Below, piece by piece: positions 8,646 to 16,717 of a stretch of 39,947 nucleotides of DNA (position 1 is its first letter; every line of letters begins with the position of its first letter). A model generated the notes under the pieces. That model worked only from the letters and a program-made list of their open reading frames with translations. It ran no database searches and was not told the origin of the DNA. The translations under genes and the position numbers were made by a program. Origin of the DNA: a virus; IMG/VR virus record IMGVR_UViG_3300043409_000145, positions 1 through 39,947 of that record. The stretch is one strand, 5' to 3'.

Positions 8646-10096
8646 TGGCAACTCCTAAAATTTATGGTCCTCTAGCTGATGTAGGTTTTAGTGCTGCGGC
8701 TGCAAAGCCAAAACCTAAAACTGTAGCAGAACTTAAGGCAGACATAGCAGCTACGCAAAAAATAGCAGAAGCGGCTGTAGCAAAGGCAGAAGCATCTGTT
8801 GTAAAAATGGACCCAGCATATGGTGTTGATTTAGCAAAGCAAGTTTTAGCTGCAACATCGCCAGGCTCAGCAGAATACACTGCTGCATTAAGAGCTAAGA
8901 CTTTGGCTCAAACAAACTTAGACCAAACCAATGCAGTTAAGCCTCAATTAGATGCTGTCAGCCAAGCCCGCGGAGATAGCTATTCTTGGGATACAGCAAA
9001 TAAAAAATGGAATGTTATTAAAGGTCCTAACCAGGTATCAACTACTTGGGACAGTGTAAATAATAAATGGGTTATTTCAAGCGGTGGAATAGGTGGTAGC
9101 GGCACTCCTCCTGGTGGTGGCACAGGTGGTGGAACTCCTCCTGGTAGTGGAAACTTAAACACTGGTTTAGACTCTGCTACACAAAATTTAATTAATTCAT
9201 TACAGCAACAAGTTGAATCTTTAACTGCAGCTCAGAACAATACAATTGCTGCTGACACAGCTATGAAAGAATCAGCTCGTCAAGATGCTTTAGCAGCATT
9301 GACTGATAGATTTGCTAAGTTTGGATTGTCAAGTCTTGTATCTAAGATTAAAGAACTAGCTATCACTGGAGCATCAGAAGCTACAATCTCTTTGCAACTT
9401 CAAGAGACTCCTGAATATAAGCAACGCTTTAGTGCTAATGAGATTCGTTTGAAGAAGGGCCTAACAGTTCTTTCTCCAGCAGAATATCTAGCTAATGAAG
9501 ATAGATACCGTCAAGCACTACGTGCTTACGGATTGACTCAGTTTGACAATGATGCTTATGTTTCTCAGTTTATTGCTAACGATGTATCACCAACTGAATT
9601 ATCAAATAGAATTGTTACAGCAGTGCAGCGCGTTCAGAATGCTGACCCAGCAGTTGCTAAGCAACTTAAAGATTATTATAATATAGGACAGACAGACCTT
9701 GTAGCCTACGTGCTAGACCCAGAACAACAATTCCAAAAGATTGAACGTCAAGTTGCTGCAGCTGAAATTGGTGTAGCTGCTGGAAGACAAGGACTACAAG
9801 CTGGAGTCGGTGTAGCTGAGCAACTAGCAGCCCAAGGTGTCACTCAAGCAGAAGCTCAAAAGGGCTATGCAACTATCGCAGATATTCTACCTACAGCTGA
9901 AAAGCTGAGTGGTATTTATGGAACAACCCTAGAGGGTTATAACCAAGCCTCTGCAGAACAAGAAGTATTTAACTCTCTTGCATCTGCGCAACGTGCTCGT
10001 CAGAAACTGACAGCTCGAGAGCTTGCACAATTCTCTGGTTCAACTGGAACAGGGAAAGCTTCCCTAGCCCAAGGAAAGACAGCAGGACAAATATAG
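8645..10096 (+). CDS. Probable internal virion protein with Gly-rich linker
   Basis: This is a 483-residue protein of three parts. Residues 1-105 are an Ala/Lys-rich helical region. Then come two WD-type short repeats (YSWDTANKKWNVI and TTWDSVNNKWVIS) that resemble each other, probably small beta units. A Gly/Pro linker follows at about 148-170. The C-terminal 310 residues are helical, Ala/Gln-rich and end in QFSGSTGTGKASLAQGK. It shares a TPxYK-type element with the preceding gene. By position just upstream of scaffold and capsid genes it may be a minor head or ejection protein. I know no specific family for it. Confidence 0.6.
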   Translation: MATPKIYGPLADVGFSAAAAKPKPKTVAELKADIAATQKIAEAAVAKAEASVVKMDPAYGVDLAKQVLAATSPGSAEYTAALRAKTLAQTNLDQTNAVKPQLDAVSQARGDSYSWDTANKKWNVIKGPNQVSTTWDSVNNKWVISSGGIGGSGTPPGGGTGGGTPPGSGNLNTGLDSATQNLINSLQQQVESLTAAQNNTIAADTAMKESARQDALAALTDRFAKFGLSSLVSKIKELAITGASEATISLQLQETPEYKQRFSANEIRLKKGLTVLSPAEYLANEDRYRQALRAYGLTQFDNDAYVSQFIANDVSPTELSNRIVTAVQRVQNADPAVAKQLKDYYNIGQTDLVAYVLDPEQQFQKIERQVAAAEIGVAAGRQGLQAGVGVAEQLAAQGVTQAEAQKGYATIADILPTAEKLSGIYGTTLEGYNQASAEQEVFNSLASAQRARQKLTARELAQFSGSTGTGKASLAQGKTAGQI

Positions 10097-10216
10097 AATC
10101 CTGACACGGACCTATCGGCCCTGTGCAGCGTATAAGACCGAGAGTAGGAGCCAGCCAGTTTCCCCGAACTGAACTGAGGCCTGCGACTAAACAAACGAAT
10201 AGAAGGGTGGGTTGCT
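10097..10216 (+). other. GC-rich leader of the scaffold gene, candidate structured RNA
   Basis: This 120-base gap is more GC-rich than the genes around it and has no start codon with a plausible frame. It contains a perfect 5-bp hairpin CAGTT-tccccg-AACTG (10156-10171) and a longer imperfect pairing of ctatcgg with ccgagag upstream. It leads into the GGGTGGG ribosome binding site of the scaffold gene. The late operon is otherwise tightly packed, so an untranslated stretch this long is unusual. The RNA role is inference only. Confidence 0.3.
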
Positions 10217-10696
10217 ATGAGCAACAACTACTGGGATGAAGACGAAGACGACTTAGATATCGAGTCAGATGCACCGATGGATGGAAGTGACTTACTTAAA
10301 AAGTTACGTAAAGCCAAACGCGCAGATGAAAAGCGTATCAAAGAACTCACTGAGCAACTTGAGGGTTTCTCCAAGGAGCAGCGTGAGCGGACCGTCAAAG
10401 AAGTCCTAGAAAAGAAGGGTGTAAATCCTAAAGCAGTTAGACTAATCCTTAAAGACTTAGATACTGTTAACGAAGAATCAGTTAATAACTGGCTCGACGA
10501 TAACGGAGATTTGTTTGGGTTAACTCAATCGCAGGAAGCATCTAAGGTAAGTGACATTGACCGTGCTGCATTACGCCAGCAAGACAGTGTTACACAAGGT
10601 GCACTTACACCTGACAAAGCCGAAGACTTGAATATGAGACTCAACAATGCTGAATCAGCAGAAGAGATTATATCACTTCTTCGCTCACAACAATAA
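10217..10696 (+). CDS. Capsid scaffolding protein
   Basis: The 159-residue product is highly charged: an acidic N-terminus (NNYWDEDEDDLDIESDAP), a Lys/Glu/Arg-rich helix (about 24-75) with coiled-coil character, and a short helical C-terminus ending LLRSQQ. The size, charge, helicity and location directly before the major capsid gene are typical of internal scaffolds that direct procapsid assembly and then leave or are degraded. The C-terminal helix would be the capsid-binding end by analogy. If the HslV-like enzyme is the head protease, this is its likeliest substrate (inference). Confidence 0.8.
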   Translation: MSNNYWDEDEDDLDIESDAPMDGSDLLKKLRKAKRADEKRIKELTEQLEGFSKEQRERTVKEVLEKKGVNPKAVRLILKDLDTVNEESVNNWLDDNGDLFGLTQSQEASKVSDIDRAALRQQDSVTQGALTPDKAEDLNMRLNNAESAEEIISLLRSQQ

Positions 10697-10712
10697 TCAT
10701 AGTTTAACTTAA

Positions 10713-10727
10713 TCACCTTGGAGGTGA
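10713..10727 (+). promoter_or_regulatory. Hairpin that encloses the capsid gene's ribosome binding site
   Basis: TCACCT-TGG-AGGTGA is a perfect 6-bp stem with a 3-base loop, and the GGAGG Shine-Dalgarno (10720-10724) lies in its loop and right arm, seven bases before the capsid ATG at 10732. The structure could tune or delay translation of the most abundant virion protein. Confidence 0.5.
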
Positions 10728-10731
10728 CGCA

Positions 10732-11685
10732 ATGGCTAACACCTACGTAACAACAGGTTCGTCCTCACTAGGAGGAACCGCTGGTAGTGCTGGTCTGGTC
10801 CAGAAGGCGTATGACCGTCTTCTAGAATTCGCTCTCCGCTCTGAACCACTTATTCGTTCAGTCGCAGATAAGCGCCCAACCAATCAATCTACTCCTGGCT
10901 CAACAGTCGTTTTACAACGCTATGTTGACCTATCCGCTGCAACTACAGCTCTCACAGAAGATGCTGACCCAGATGCAGTAGCAATGTCCACACCAACAAC
11001 AGTAACTATTACTCTTAACGAGTATGGTAACTCAGTGTTGGTAACACGTGCGTTGGAACTATTCAGCCTGGCTGATGTAGACCCAGCAATCGCTAACATT
11101 ATTGCATTCAACCTTGCAGATTCAATTGACTCAGTCGCGATGACAACTCTTCGCGGTGGAACAAACGTAATCTACTCAGGTTCAACAGCAACATCAACAG
11201 CAACAATTACTGCTGCTGCAACAATTTCTTCTGCTAACATCCGTAAGGCTGTTGCGAAGTTACGTGCAGGTAAGTCAGTTGCCCGTAAGGGTTCACTATA
11301 CTGGGCTGGTATCCACCCAGAAGTTTCACACGACCTTCGTGCTGAGACAGGTTCTGCTGGCTGGTTGCTTCCAAACCAATATGGTTCTGCACAAGACCGT
11401 ATCTGGGCTGGAGAAATCGGACAATATGAAGGTGCATACTTCGTAGAATCTCCACGTCTTTACAACGCAACAGATGGTGCTTCATCAGCACGCAACTACC
11501 GCACAATTATTGCTGGACAACAAGCACTTGCAGAAGCAGTTGCTGAAGAGCCACACGTAGTTATCGGACCAGTTGTCGATAAGTTGATGCGTCACCGCCC
11601 AATGGGTTGGTATGGCGTTCTAGGGTTTGCTCGCTACCGCGAAGAAGCACTATACCGAATCGAATCAGGTTCATCAATCGCTTAG
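10732..11685 (+). CDS. Major capsid protein, N4-gp56-like
   Basis: The 317-residue product fits the N4-gp56 family of HK97-fold major capsid proteins. Visible family features are an N-terminal arm rich in Gly/Ser/Thr, a beta stretch VVLQRYVDLS, the helix region LELFSLADVDPAIANIIAFN, and the C-terminal WAGEIGQYEGAYFVESPRLY block followed by GQQALAEAV. Codon use is more biased towards C-ending codons than in neighbouring genes, as is common for a highly expressed gene. It follows the scaffold gene with its own strong ribosome binding site, and a large hairpin follows its stop. No N-terminal delta domain is visible, in keeping with a separate scaffold protein. Confidence 0.88.
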   Translation: MANTYVTTGSSSLGGTAGSAGLVQKAYDRLLEFALRSEPLIRSVADKRPTNQSTPGSTVVLQRYVDLSAATTALTEDADPDAVAMSTPTTVTITLNEYGNSVLVTRALELFSLADVDPAIANIIAFNLADSIDSVAMTTLRGGTNVIYSGSTATSTATITAAATISSANIRKAVAKLRAGKSVARKGSLYWAGIHPEVSHDLRAETGSAGWLLPNQYGSAQDRIWAGEIGQYEGAYFVESPRLYNATDGASSARNYRTIIAGQQALAEAVAEEPHVVIGPVVDKLMRHRPMGWYGVLGFARYREEALYRIESGSSIA

Positions 11686-11695
11686 TTGATTGAAG

Positions 11696-11735
11696 GTTGA
11701 GCAGTGAGAACGGCGAACACGACTCACTGCTTAAC
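11696..11735 (+). terminator. Strong hairpin downstream of the capsid gene
   Basis: GTTGAGCAGTGAG pairs with CTCACTGCTTAAC over 13 bp with one G-U pair and a 14-base loop. There is no T-run after it, so it may act as an mRNA 3' stabiliser or processing site for the capsid transcript rather than a complete terminator. Confidence 0.6.
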
Positions 11736-11758
11736 ATTGAGTTCACTAAGGAGAACTA

Positions 11759-12028
11759 ATGGCAGATTACATCTTTAAGACACCTATAGTCCGAGAAGGA
11801 CCAGCAGGTGGTGGTAGATTGTTCCATTTCTATAAACTAAATGTAGCCGTCAGTATCGCTAAGAGTGGCGGAGTGTATTCTCAAGTTCGTTATGTTCTTG
11901 ATGACACAATGGATGACTATCAAGAATTTTATATTGGTGGACGTAACCATATAGTTAATGATGCTACTAAAGCAGCACTAATTGCTGGTGGCGTAGGAGT
12001 AACAGAAGCAAACTTTACAGCAGTATAA
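11759..12028 (+). CDS. Small conserved-type head protein, function unknown
   Basis: This 89-residue protein begins MADYIFKTPIVREGPAGGG and ends GVTEANFTAV. It is predicted to be mostly beta with an aromatic core (FHFYKLNV, YQEFYIGG) and no Cys. Genes of this appearance are common after the capsid gene of actinobacterial phages, but I know no function. The start has a GGAG site (ctaaggagaact) seven bases upstream. Candidate roles are head decoration or head completion; the evidence is position only. Confidence 0.65.
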   Translation: MADYIFKTPIVREGPAGGGRLFHFYKLNVAVSIAKSGGVYSQVRYVLDDTMDDYQEFYIGGRNHIVNDATKAALIAGGVGVTEANFTAV

Positions 12029-12037
12029 GGGGACAAT

Positions 12038-12346
12038 ATGAAACATTGGGAATATCACCCAGTCTATGATGAGACTTGCTTCGGATGTAAAGCGGGAACG
12101 CTGCAAATGAACGCAGGAGATGCAACAAGAGATATACCAGATAAGAAATGGAACGCAGAACTGCAAGCCTACAGAGATGCTAGGGACCAGGGTATGCAAC
12201 CAGCAGGAACAAGTATGCGTCACATTCGTGAAGCGCATACAGCATCAGAACATTTAGGTAAAGCGTATAACTCAGAAACTATGCCTAAAGCAAAAGATAT
12301 AAACAAAAAATCCGTAGAAGTTCTCAAAGAGATAGGACAAATATAA
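12038..12346 (+). CDS. Hypothetical protein with one CxxC motif
   Basis: The 102-residue product is hydrophilic and aromatic at the N-terminus (MKHWEYHPVYDETCFGCKAG). It has one CFGC pair plus His residues at 7, 62 and 66, which could bind a metal. The rest is helical and charged. The start follows AGGGGAC and the stop overlaps the next ATG by one base. Function unknown. Confidence 0.6.
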   Translation: MKHWEYHPVYDETCFGCKAGTLQMNAGDATRDIPDKKWNAELQAYRDARDQGMQPAGTSMRHIREAHTASEHLGKAYNSETMPKAKDINKKSVEVLKEIGQI

Positions 12347-12510
12347 TGCCAATGGTTAATGGAAAGAAGTTCCCATACACATCAAAAGGTAAGGCTGCCG
12401 CTAAGAAGGCTGCTTACAAAGCAGGCGAAAAGATGGAATCAAAGTCTATGAAAGCCAAAGAAACTAAAATGGGTATGAAGAAGATGGCAAAGATGGGCAA
12501 GAAGAAGTAA
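12346..12510 (+). CDS. Small Lys-rich basic protein
   Basis: A 54-residue protein starting MPMVNGKKFPYTSKGKAAAK and ending in a run of Lys, Met and Gly. About a third of its residues are Lys. The ATG overlaps the TAA of the gene before it, and its stop abuts the next ATG. The N-terminal VNGKKFPYT phrase looks conserved-like rather than random, and the protein probably binds DNA or the acidic virion interior. Function unknown. Confidence 0.65.
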   Translation: MPMVNGKKFPYTSKGKAAAKKAAYKAGEKMESKSMKAKETKMGMKKMAKMGKKK

Positions 12511-12765
12511 ATGGCTGCTGGTAAACAAAAGCCTGCTCCGCAGAACGCTAAAGAAAAAGCAAAATTACAAAAGATTTTTGACAAAAAAGTTTATACTCCT
12601 AAACTTAATGAAAAGAAAATTCAAGATATGCTTACTGGCAAGACTCGTGTATCACCACTTGATACTAAGGCTCGTCAAAAGCAGATGTCTGATTTTGAAA
12701 AAGCAGAAGCATTAAAGGCAGCCATTCTTAAGAAGACTGGCGTATACCCAAATACTGCGAACTAA
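12511..12765 (+). CDS. Small basic protein, function unknown
   Basis: An 84-residue, strongly basic helical protein (MAAGKQKPAPQNAKEKAKLQ onward, with KKVYTPKLNEKKIQDML). There is no recognisable domain. It begins at the base after the previous stop and its TAA overlaps the following ATG, so four small genes here form one coupled block. They may be packaged basic proteins. Confidence 0.6.
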   Translation: MAAGKQKPAPQNAKEKAKLQKIFDKKVYTPKLNEKKIQDMLTGKTRVSPLDTKARQKQMSDFEKAEALKAAILKKTGVYPNTAN

Positions 12766-13022
12766 TGAAAGATTCAAGACTAACCAGAGCAGGGGTGTCA
12801 GGCTTTAACAAGCCTAAGCGCACCCCTAATCACCCTAAGAAGTCACACGTAGTTGTAGCCAAAGAAGGTAGCACTGTAAAGACTATCCGCTTTGGACAAC
12901 AAGGTGTAACTGGTGATAAGCAACCAACTGCTAGACAGGCTTCATTTAAAGCCCGTCACGCAAAAAATATAGCAAAAGGAAAAATGTCTGCAGCCTATTG
13001 GGCTGACAAAGTTAAGTGGTAA
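12765..13022 (+). CDS. Small basic protein, function unknown
   Basis: The 85-residue product is Lys/Arg-rich (isoelectric point clearly basic by inspection). It has a beta-like centre, HVVVAKEGSTVKTIRFGQQG, followed by a helical segment RQASFKARHAKNIAKGKMSA and an aromatic end AAYWADKVKW. This pattern, a short beta hairpin then a basic helix, is often seen in small phage head proteins. No function can be named. Confidence 0.65.
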   Translation: MKDSRLTRAGVSGFNKPKRTPNHPKKSHVVVAKEGSTVKTIRFGQQGVTGDKQPTARQASFKARHAKNIAKGKMSAAYWADKVKW

Positions 13023-13036
13023 GAAAGTAGGGGACA

Positions 13037-13756
13037 ATGGAAGAAACAGTATCAATCGCTTGGTGCGATAATGGTATGGTGGACGGTAAGTTTATGCAAG
13101 GTGTTACAGATGTGATGCTCCATTCAGGAGTTCCATTTGCTACTACCTTGCGCAGTCAAGGCAACCAGATAGGCAGACAACGAGAGACTATTGTCAACTA
13201 TTGGTTTAACAACAAGAAGTCTGATTGGCTACTATGGGTAGACTCAGATGTAGTTATAAGCCCAGAGGTATTCCTAAAACTCTGGAAGAAGAAGGATGCT
13301 CTAACTAAGCCACTTCTTACTGGCGTATACTTCACCACAGATACCCCAGAAGAGCCTTTAATGGTCCCAATGCCGACTGTATTTGAGTTCGTCAATGAAG
13401 AGAACAGCGTAGGAATCAAACGCCTACATCCCCTCCCTGAGAACCAATTCTTGAAGGTAGGAGCAGCAGGTATGGGATTCGTCCTAATGCACCGCAGCGT
13501 GGTTGAGAAGATTAAGGAAGCAGTTCCTGGAGCACCACTCTTTACAGAGATTGGTGTAGATAAATCCTTTATGGGAGAAGACATCTACTTCTTTGCTCTA
13601 TGCGATAAGGCTGATATCCCCGTATGGTGTGATACCTCAGCACTTGTTCCGCATATGAAACGCTTCTCATTTGATGAGCATTACTACAAAGCATTTATGG
13701 GTGCTCCTGCAAAGGAACAACCTAAGTCAAAGATTATTACGCCTAACAGAAAATAA
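13037..13756 (+). CDS. Glycosyltransferase family 2-like (GT-A fold)
   Basis: This 239-residue protein has the layout of a short GT-A glycosyltransferase. There is an N-terminal nucleotide-binding strand region, a helix with the RQRETIVNYWF phrase, the metal-binding DxD motif in LLWVDSDVV (D69 and D71), a Gly-rich acceptor turn (KVGAAGMGFVLMHR) and a late GEDIYFF motif (about 177-183) that matches the usual catalytic E/D-D position. It is encoded among head and connector genes, so it may glycosylate a virion protein; modification of the host surface is the alternative. It has no signal or membrane segment. Sugar donor and target cannot be read from sequence. Confidence 0.82.
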   Translation: MEETVSIAWCDNGMVDGKFMQGVTDVMLHSGVPFATTLRSQGNQIGRQRETIVNYWFNNKKSDWLLWVDSDVVISPEVFLKLWKKKDALTKPLLTGVYFTTDTPEEPLMVPMPTVFEFVNEENSVGIKRLHPLPENQFLKVGAAGMGFVLMHRSVVEKIKEAVPGAPLFTEIGVDKSFMGEDIYFFALCDKADIPVWCDTSALVPHMKRFSFDEHYYKAFMGAPAKEQPKSKIITPNRK

Positions 13757-13765
13757 GGAGTTACA

Positions 13766-14020
13766 ATGGCACTAGGCAAAGAAGGTAGCAGTTTTAACGC
13801 AGAACTTAATCGTCTTGCGGGAACAACTGGTAAGGCAGACCAAGGTGCGGCTAATACATATGCAGGAACATCTGGTAAAGGAATCCTTGGTGCTCTTAAT
13901 ATAAAGGCTAGCGCCTCACGCCAACCTAATAACTTTAAGGGTCTTAATGCTATATGTAACGAACTCGCTGGCACAACTGGTAAATCTGCACTTGCTGCCT
14001 TAAGGAGCATAAACGTATGA
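13766..14020 (+). CDS. Small structural-type protein with duplicated LAGTTGK motif
   Basis: An 84-residue Gly/Ala-rich protein. It contains ELNRLAGTTGKADQGAAN (about 14-31) and, near the end, CNELAGTTGKSALAAL, an internal near-repeat. Its last bases overlap the ATG of the adaptor gene by four (ATGA type). AAGGAG precedes the start. I do not know a function; its place before the adaptor suggests a connector or tail-joining component. Confidence 0.6.
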   Translation: MALGKEGSSFNAELNRLAGTTGKADQGAANTYAGTSGKGILGALNIKASASRQPNNFKGLNAICNELAGTTGKSALAALRSINV

Positions 14021-14937
14021 CAACTACATTAACGGACATTATTGATGAAGTCCAACTAAACCTTTCAGGTTATACCTTTAATCAAGACAGAGCCACTTAC
14101 CTTCGCACTGCTGTTACTGGAACAACATCATCTAGTGCTTCACCTACCATCCTTGAACTAGGTTCTACTGAGAACGTAGGTAAGGGTGTAATTGAAATTG
14201 AAGAAGAGTTGATGTGGATTGATTCATTTGACCGTATCTCTAACACTGCAACTATCTCTCCATTCGGTAGAGGATACCTAGGAACTACTGCTGCTACCCA
14301 CGCCGCTGACCTTAAGGTTACTATCTCACCAACATTCCCACGCTATGTAATTAAGAAAGCAATCAACGATACTATTAGAGCCACAGGCTCTAGCATCTTT
14401 GCTGCTAAGTCAACTACCTTTGTCTTTAACCCTGCTAGAACAACCTATGATTTTGATGGATTAAATATCCAAAATGTTCTAAGTATTATGTGGCAGTCAG
14501 TTGGTCCTTCTCAAGAATGGATTCCTGTCCGCCGTTGGTCTTGGGATTCAGTAGCAGATGCTACAACCTTTGGTGCTGGCTCTCAGACAGTTACTATTGG
14601 TGATTACATCACTGCTGGTAGAACTGTAAAGGTTATCTACGCTACAGACCCAGAAGCATTTACAACTAACGCTCAGGACTTCTCAACACAAACTGGACTA
14701 CCAGAGTCTTGCAAAGATGTTGTAACTCTTGGTGCTGCTTATCGTTTGCTTACCTACCTTGACCCAGCCCGTGCTGCACAAGTTAGTCCACAAGCAGATG
14801 AAACAGATACTAAGCGACCATACGGTTCATCTCAATCTGCAACTAAACAACTTTACGCTCTATATATACAACGCTTAAACGAAGAAACAAAACGCCAACA
14901 ATCGCTCTATCCAATCCGCGTCCATTACAGCCGATAG
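14017..14937 (+). CDS. Head-to-tail adaptor / connector-like protein
   Basis: The 306-residue product begins with a short helix (TTLTDIIDEVQLNLSGYT), which resembles the start of phage adaptor proteins, then has an inserted beta domain (about 40-105, with VIEIEEELMWIDS), a helical part (YVIKKAINDTIRATGSS), another beta region with the aromatic WIPVRRWSWDS, and a final helix around ETKRQQSLYPI. The arrangement and the place between capsid and tail genes suggest the protein that attaches the tail to the portal. Assignment is by position and general fold only. Confidence 0.55.
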   Translation: MTTTLTDIIDEVQLNLSGYTFNQDRATYLRTAVTGTTSSSASPTILELGSTENVGKGVIEIEEELMWIDSFDRISNTATISPFGRGYLGTTAATHAADLKVTISPTFPRYVIKKAINDTIRATGSSIFAAKSTTFVFNPARTTYDFDGLNIQNVLSIMWQSVGPSQEWIPVRRWSWDSVADATTFGAGSQTVTIGDYITAGRTVKVIYATDPEAFTTNAQDFSTQTGLPESCKDVVTLGAAYRLLTYLDPARAAQVSPQADETDTKRPYGSSQSATKQLYALYIQRLNEETKRQQSLYPIRVHYSR

Positions 14938-14945
14938 GTAAATAA

Positions 14946-16373
14946 ATGACAACTAGAAAATATTCCTCAAAAGCCCAGCAAACAACACTGAGCGCCCCTA
15001 TTACTTCTACGGCTACAACAATGTCCGTAGTCAATGGTTCAGCAGTTATGGGTGGTAAGACACTCACTGGAACACAGACCTATACAGTGGTGATTGACCC
15101 TGATACAGCCCTTGAAGAAATTGTAGACGTTACGGTATATGCCTCTGGTAACACACTAACAATTGCTAGAGGTATTGACTCAGCATCTCCTGGCACTGGT
15201 TCTGCTCACTCTGCTGGCGCAGTAGTGCGACATATGGCAATTGGTAGAGATTACCAAGAAGCCAATGACCACATTGAAGCAAGCGCAGCAGTTCACGGAT
15301 TAGCAGGAACTGTAGTTGGAACCACTGATACTCAGACTTTAACTAACAAGACTATCGTTGCTGGAAGCAACACAATTACTGGCATTACCTCAGCAATGAT
15401 TACTGATGGCACAATTGTAAACGCTGACATCAATGCTTCTGCTCAGATTGCTTACAGCAAAACTAACCTTACCAATAGCATCGTAGATGCAGATGTTAAT
15501 GCTTCTGCTGCGATTGCTTGGACTAAGATTGCTCCATCATCCACAGTATCTACAACAGAACTTGGTTATCTTGATGGCGTTACATCTGCTATCCAAACTC
15601 AACTAGATGCTAAGTTGGCTACTGCTACAGCGGCAAGCACCTATGCTCCACTGGCTAGCCCAGCCTTGACAGGAACACCTACTGCACCTACTGCTACTGC
15701 TGGAACTAATACTACTCAGGTAGCAACAACAGCGTATGTAGGAACTGCAATATCTAACCTTGTTGCTGGCGCACCAGCCACTCTTGATACTCTTGATGAG
15801 ATTGCTGCTGCTATTGCAGATACAGGAAACTTCTCAGATACTGTAGTCCTTAAGACTGGCTCTACAATGTCTGGCGCTCTTGCAATGGGAACCAACAAAG
15901 TAACTGGCTTGGGAACTCCTACAGTATCTACTGATGCTGCTACTAAAGGTTATGTAGATACAGTAACAGTTGCTCCTAGCAACTTAACAGGTCCAATTAC
16001 ATCTGTTGGTCCAGCAACATCTATTGCTTCTCAAACTGGAACTGGAACTAAGTTTGTAGTAGATACTAGTCCAACTCTTGTTACCCCAGTTCTTGGCGTA
16101 GCAACAGCGACTAGCATCAATGGAACTACTATTCCATCTAGCAAGACATTAGTTGCTACTGATTCAACTACCTATGTAGTTCCTTCTCAGGGTGGTAACT
16201 CTGGCAAGTATCTAACAACCAATGGAACTGTATCTTCTTGGGGAACAGTAGATGCTCTTCCAAGCCAGACAAGCAATGCAGGAAAATACTTAACGACAGA
16301 CGGAAGCGCAGCATCTTGGGCAACCGTAACAACTGACCCAACGGCTGACATCTTTATGATGATGGGCGCATAA
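14946..16373 (+). CDS. Tail fibre / shaft protein
   Basis: A 475-residue Thr/Ala/Ser/Gly-rich protein. The first 110 residues form a beta-rich attachment-like domain. Residues about 120-210 contain short repeats (TLTNKTIV, INASAQIAYSKTNL, VNASAAIAWTKIA). The shaft carries the well-known fibre repeat PLASPALTGTPTAPTA plus TTQVATTAYV, typical of trimeric phage fibres. Further repeats near the end, SGKYLTTNGTVSSWGTV and AGKYLTTDGSAASWATV, are tandem copies. It ends FMMMGA. There is no chaperone domain. It is the first gene of the tail/receptor cassette running to about 19775. Confidence 0.82.
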   Translation: MTTRKYSSKAQQTTLSAPITSTATTMSVVNGSAVMGGKTLTGTQTYTVVIDPDTALEEIVDVTVYASGNTLTIARGIDSASPGTGSAHSAGAVVRHMAIGRDYQEANDHIEASAAVHGLAGTVVGTTDTQTLTNKTIVAGSNTITGITSAMITDGTIVNADINASAQIAYSKTNLTNSIVDADVNASAAIAWTKIAPSSTVSTTELGYLDGVTSAIQTQLDAKLATATAASTYAPLASPALTGTPTAPTATAGTNTTQVATTAYVGTAISNLVAGAPATLDTLDEIAAAIADTGNFSDTVVLKTGSTMSGALAMGTNKVTGLGTPTVSTDAATKGYVDTVTVAPSNLTGPITSVGPATSIASQTGTGTKFVVDTSPTLVTPVLGVATATSINGTTIPSSKTLVATDSTTYVVPSQGGNSGKYLTTNGTVSSWGTVDALPSQTSNAGKYLTTDGSAASWATVTTDPTADIFMMMGA

Positions 16374-16393
16374 TAAACTAAGGAGCAATACAA

Positions 16394-16714
16394 ATGGCAA
16401 AAAAAGTTCTTGGGCAATTAAACCCATCAGCAACAACAGCAACAACCCTTTACACTGTGCCTTCTGCAAAGAGCGCAGTTGTTTCATCTTTAACTATCTG
16501 TAACCAGACCGCTACTGCTGCAACGTTTCGTATAGCAGTTCGCCCTGCTGGTGCTACATTGGCAGCACTGCACTATGTGGCTTATGATGTCACCGTAGGT
16601 GCATCAGATACAACTGCTCTGACACTAGGTATCACATTGGCAACAACGGATGTCATTACTGTTTACGCATCAACTGCAACACTTTCATTCCACGCTTATG
16701 GAGATGAGTCCTAA
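16394..16714 (+). CDS. Small beta-sandwich tail protein
   Basis: This 106-residue protein is Thr/Ala-rich and alternates as beta strands (AVVSSLTICNQTATAATFRI, LHYVAYDVTVGASDTTALTL, DVITVYASTATLSFHAYG). The opening MAKKVLGQLNPSATTATTLY is a pattern I associate with small phage tail proteins. AAGGAG lies upstream. It probably forms a tail-tip or fibre-associated oligomer; no enzymatic motif is present. Confidence 0.65.
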   Translation: MAKKVLGQLNPSATTATTLYTVPSAKSAVVSSLTICNQTATAATFRIAVRPAGATLAALHYVAYDVTVGASDTTALTLGITLATTDVITVYASTATLSFHAYGDES

Positions 16715-16717
16715 ACA

